NCBI GenBank assembly: GCA_937905915.1
Contig: CALCVR010000366.1
Span: forward strand, 1-16,631
Source of the DNA: an uncultured Eubacteriaceae bacterium
GTDB lineage: Bacteria; Bacillota; Clostridia; Oscillospirales; Acutalibacteraceae
Length of the DNA: 16,631 nt
Reading direction: 5' to 3'
Below the pieces are notes generated by a model. That model was not told the DNA's origin, searched no databases, and saw only the letters and a program-made list of their open reading frames with translations. The position numbers were made by a program, and so were the translations under genes. This document shows, in pieces, positions 16,116-16,631 of this stretch (positions within the stretch are counted from its first letter, which is position 1; each line of letters starts with the position of its first letter).

Positions 16116-16129
16116 CTCCTTTTCAGGAG
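16116..16129 (-). promoter_or_regulatory. Small hairpin burying the ribU ribosome binding site
   Basis: On the minus strand CTCCT pairs with AGGAG, closing a GAAA loop (a GNRA-type tetraloop). The AGGAG is the ribU Shine-Dalgarno sequence. The hairpin lies past the riboswitch terminator and could lower ribU translation. Whether it is regulated cannot be told. Confidence 0.55.
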
Positions 16130-16139
16130 CTGCCTTTGG

Positions 16140-16176
16140 AAAAAAACGCCCTATGGTACTAAAATACCATAGGGCG
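16140..16176 (-). terminator. Expression-platform terminator of the ribU FMN riboswitch
   Basis: CGCCCTATGGTA (16147-16158) pairs perfectly over 12 bp with TACCATAGGGCG (16165-16176), followed on the minus strand by seven T (16140-16146). GGCGC just past the aptamer (16193-16197) can pair with the GCGCC at the start of this stem (16173-16177) and may act as a short antiterminator. Confidence 0.95.
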
Positions 16177-16194
16177 CACAGACGCTGAAAAAGC

Positions 16195-16344
16195 GCCGCT
16201 TCTTTCATCCGGACTTTAACCGTCGGCTCCGGAATCCAACCGGAATCAGCTCCCGCCAAAATAATGGCGTTTGGTCGCGGGCTCGTCGGCCTTACAGGAC
16301 CGCATTACCGCCGGTGGGGACTTTCACCCCGCCCCGAAGACAGC
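16195..16344 (-). promoter_or_regulatory. FMN riboswitch (RFN element) controlling ribU
   Basis: Read on the minus strand, the conserved RFN blocks are all present: CTTCGGGGCGGGGTGAAAGT, CCCCACCGGCGGTAAT, AGCCCGCGA, GATTCCGGTTGG, AGCCGACGGTTAAAGTC and CCGGATGAAAGAAG. P1 is CTTC (16336-16339) with GAAG (16199-16202), extended through GCTG and CGGC. The class binds flavin mononucleotide and stops transcription or translation of riboflavin genes. Here a terminator follows directly. Confidence 0.96.
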
Positions 16345-16362
16345 TTCAATATTTCGTTTTTT

Positions 16363-16391
16363 ATTATACCAGACCCTCACTCTAATTACAA
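16363..16391 (-). promoter_or_regulatory. Promoter of the ribU leader
   Basis: A perfect -10 TATAAT (16363-16368) on the minus strand lies 17 bases after -35 TTGTAA (16386-16391, four of six matches to consensus). The start of transcription would fall just before the FMN aptamer, in line with a vegetative promoter. Confidence 0.82.
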
Positions 16392-16423
16392 GTGGGACAT
16401 CTAAAATAATCTTCCAACCCAAC

Positions 16424-16458
16424 AAAAAACGGTCCTGCCGGCAAAGCCAACAGGACCG
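16424..16458 (-). terminator. Intrinsic terminator of tuf
   Basis: CGGTCCTG (16430-16437) pairs with CAGGACCG (16451-16458). Two G-T pairs and an inner GGC/GCC helix extend the stem to about 13 bp with a three-base loop. Six T (16424-16429) follow on the minus strand, shortly after the tuf stop codon. Confidence 0.94.
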
Positions 16459-16480
16459 CAATATTTTACTGAATCAACAA

Positions 16481-16631
16481 TTATTCGTTGATGGCAGTAA
16501 CAACGCCCGAACCAACGGTACGGCCGCCTTCACGAATAGCGAAACGGAGGCCTTCCTCGATGGCGATGGGGGTGATCAGCTCAACGTCCATGACGACGTT
16601 ATCGCCAGGCATACACATCTCAGTGCCCTCG
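16481..16631 (-). CDS. tuf: Elongation factor Tu, C-terminal end (partial)
   Basis: Only the last 49 codons are in the window; the gene continues beyond the window edge. The translation has the EF-Tu domain III ending: [19 protein letters not shown], then [20 protein letters not shown] and [11 protein letters not shown]-Tu is the GTPase that brings aminoacyl-tRNA to the ribosome. The end is intact and followed by a strong terminator. The piece is too short to judge anything about the rest of the protein. Confidence 0.97.
   Translation of the reverse strand, partial: EGTEMCMPGDNVVMDVELITPIAIEEGLRFAIREGGRTVGSGVVTAINE

Noticed and set aside
1..16631. CRISPR arrays, insertion sequences, phage genes, attachment sites, tRNA or rRNA genes
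   Set aside because: I looked for regularly spaced repeats, transposase or integrase motifs and RNA gene signatures and saw none.

Overview
The window looks like a chromosomal housekeeping region of a low-to-mid GC Gram-positive anaerobe, most likely a clostridial (Oscillospirales-type) bacterium. This rests on the ylm/sepF/divIVA/ileS/lspA division-gene order, a split two-subunit transketolase, SAM-I and FMN riboswitches with intrinsic terminators, and strong AGGAGG ribosome binding sites before almost every gene. The order-level assignment is inference. I see no phage, insertion sequence, CRISPR array, rRNA or tRNA.

Layout. Bases 1-1484 (+) hold the 3' part of an FtsX/MacB-type ABC permease, followed by a perfect 15-bp hairpin. 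An AT-rich gene-free gap (about 1534-1787) separates it from a bidirectional terminator at 1788-1825. Everything else lies on the minus strand. Read in the direction of transcription, from high to low coordinates, it runs: 3' end of tuf with its terminator; an FMN riboswitch controlling ribU; a SAM-I riboswitch controlling metK, with a strong terminator after metK; then a tightly packed series of miaA, an HlyD-like membrane-anchored adaptor, yggS, sepF, ylmH, divIVA, ileS, lspA, an RluD-type pseudouridine synthase, a Cof-type HAD phosphatase, transketolase N-subunit and transketolase C-subunit. The series ends at the 1788-1825 terminator. No terminator is visible between miaA and that point, so these twelve genes may be one very long transcription unit.

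How the genes fit together. The yggS-sepF-ylmH-divIVA-ileS-lspA-rluD core matches the Bacillus subtilis ylmE-sepF-ylmG-ylmH-divIVA-ileS...lspA-ylyB neighbourhood. It links Z-ring anchoring (SepF), membrane-curvature sensing (DivIVA) and lipoprotein maturation (LspA) with translation (IleRS, RluD, MiaA). Two differences stand out: ylmG is absent, with a stem-loop in the sepF-ylmH gap where it would be, and an HlyD-like protein with no ABC partner in view sits before yggS. metK and ribU are separately controlled vitamin/cofactor genes.

Main oddities. The transketolase C-subunit gene is broken by a frameshift in its conserved RLGR motif. The ribU leader has an extra hairpin that buries the ribosome binding site. 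The metK leader has a perfect 9-nt complement of the aptamer P1 strand just past the terminator. I found no clearly new multi-gene system; the HlyD-like gene is the least explained component.
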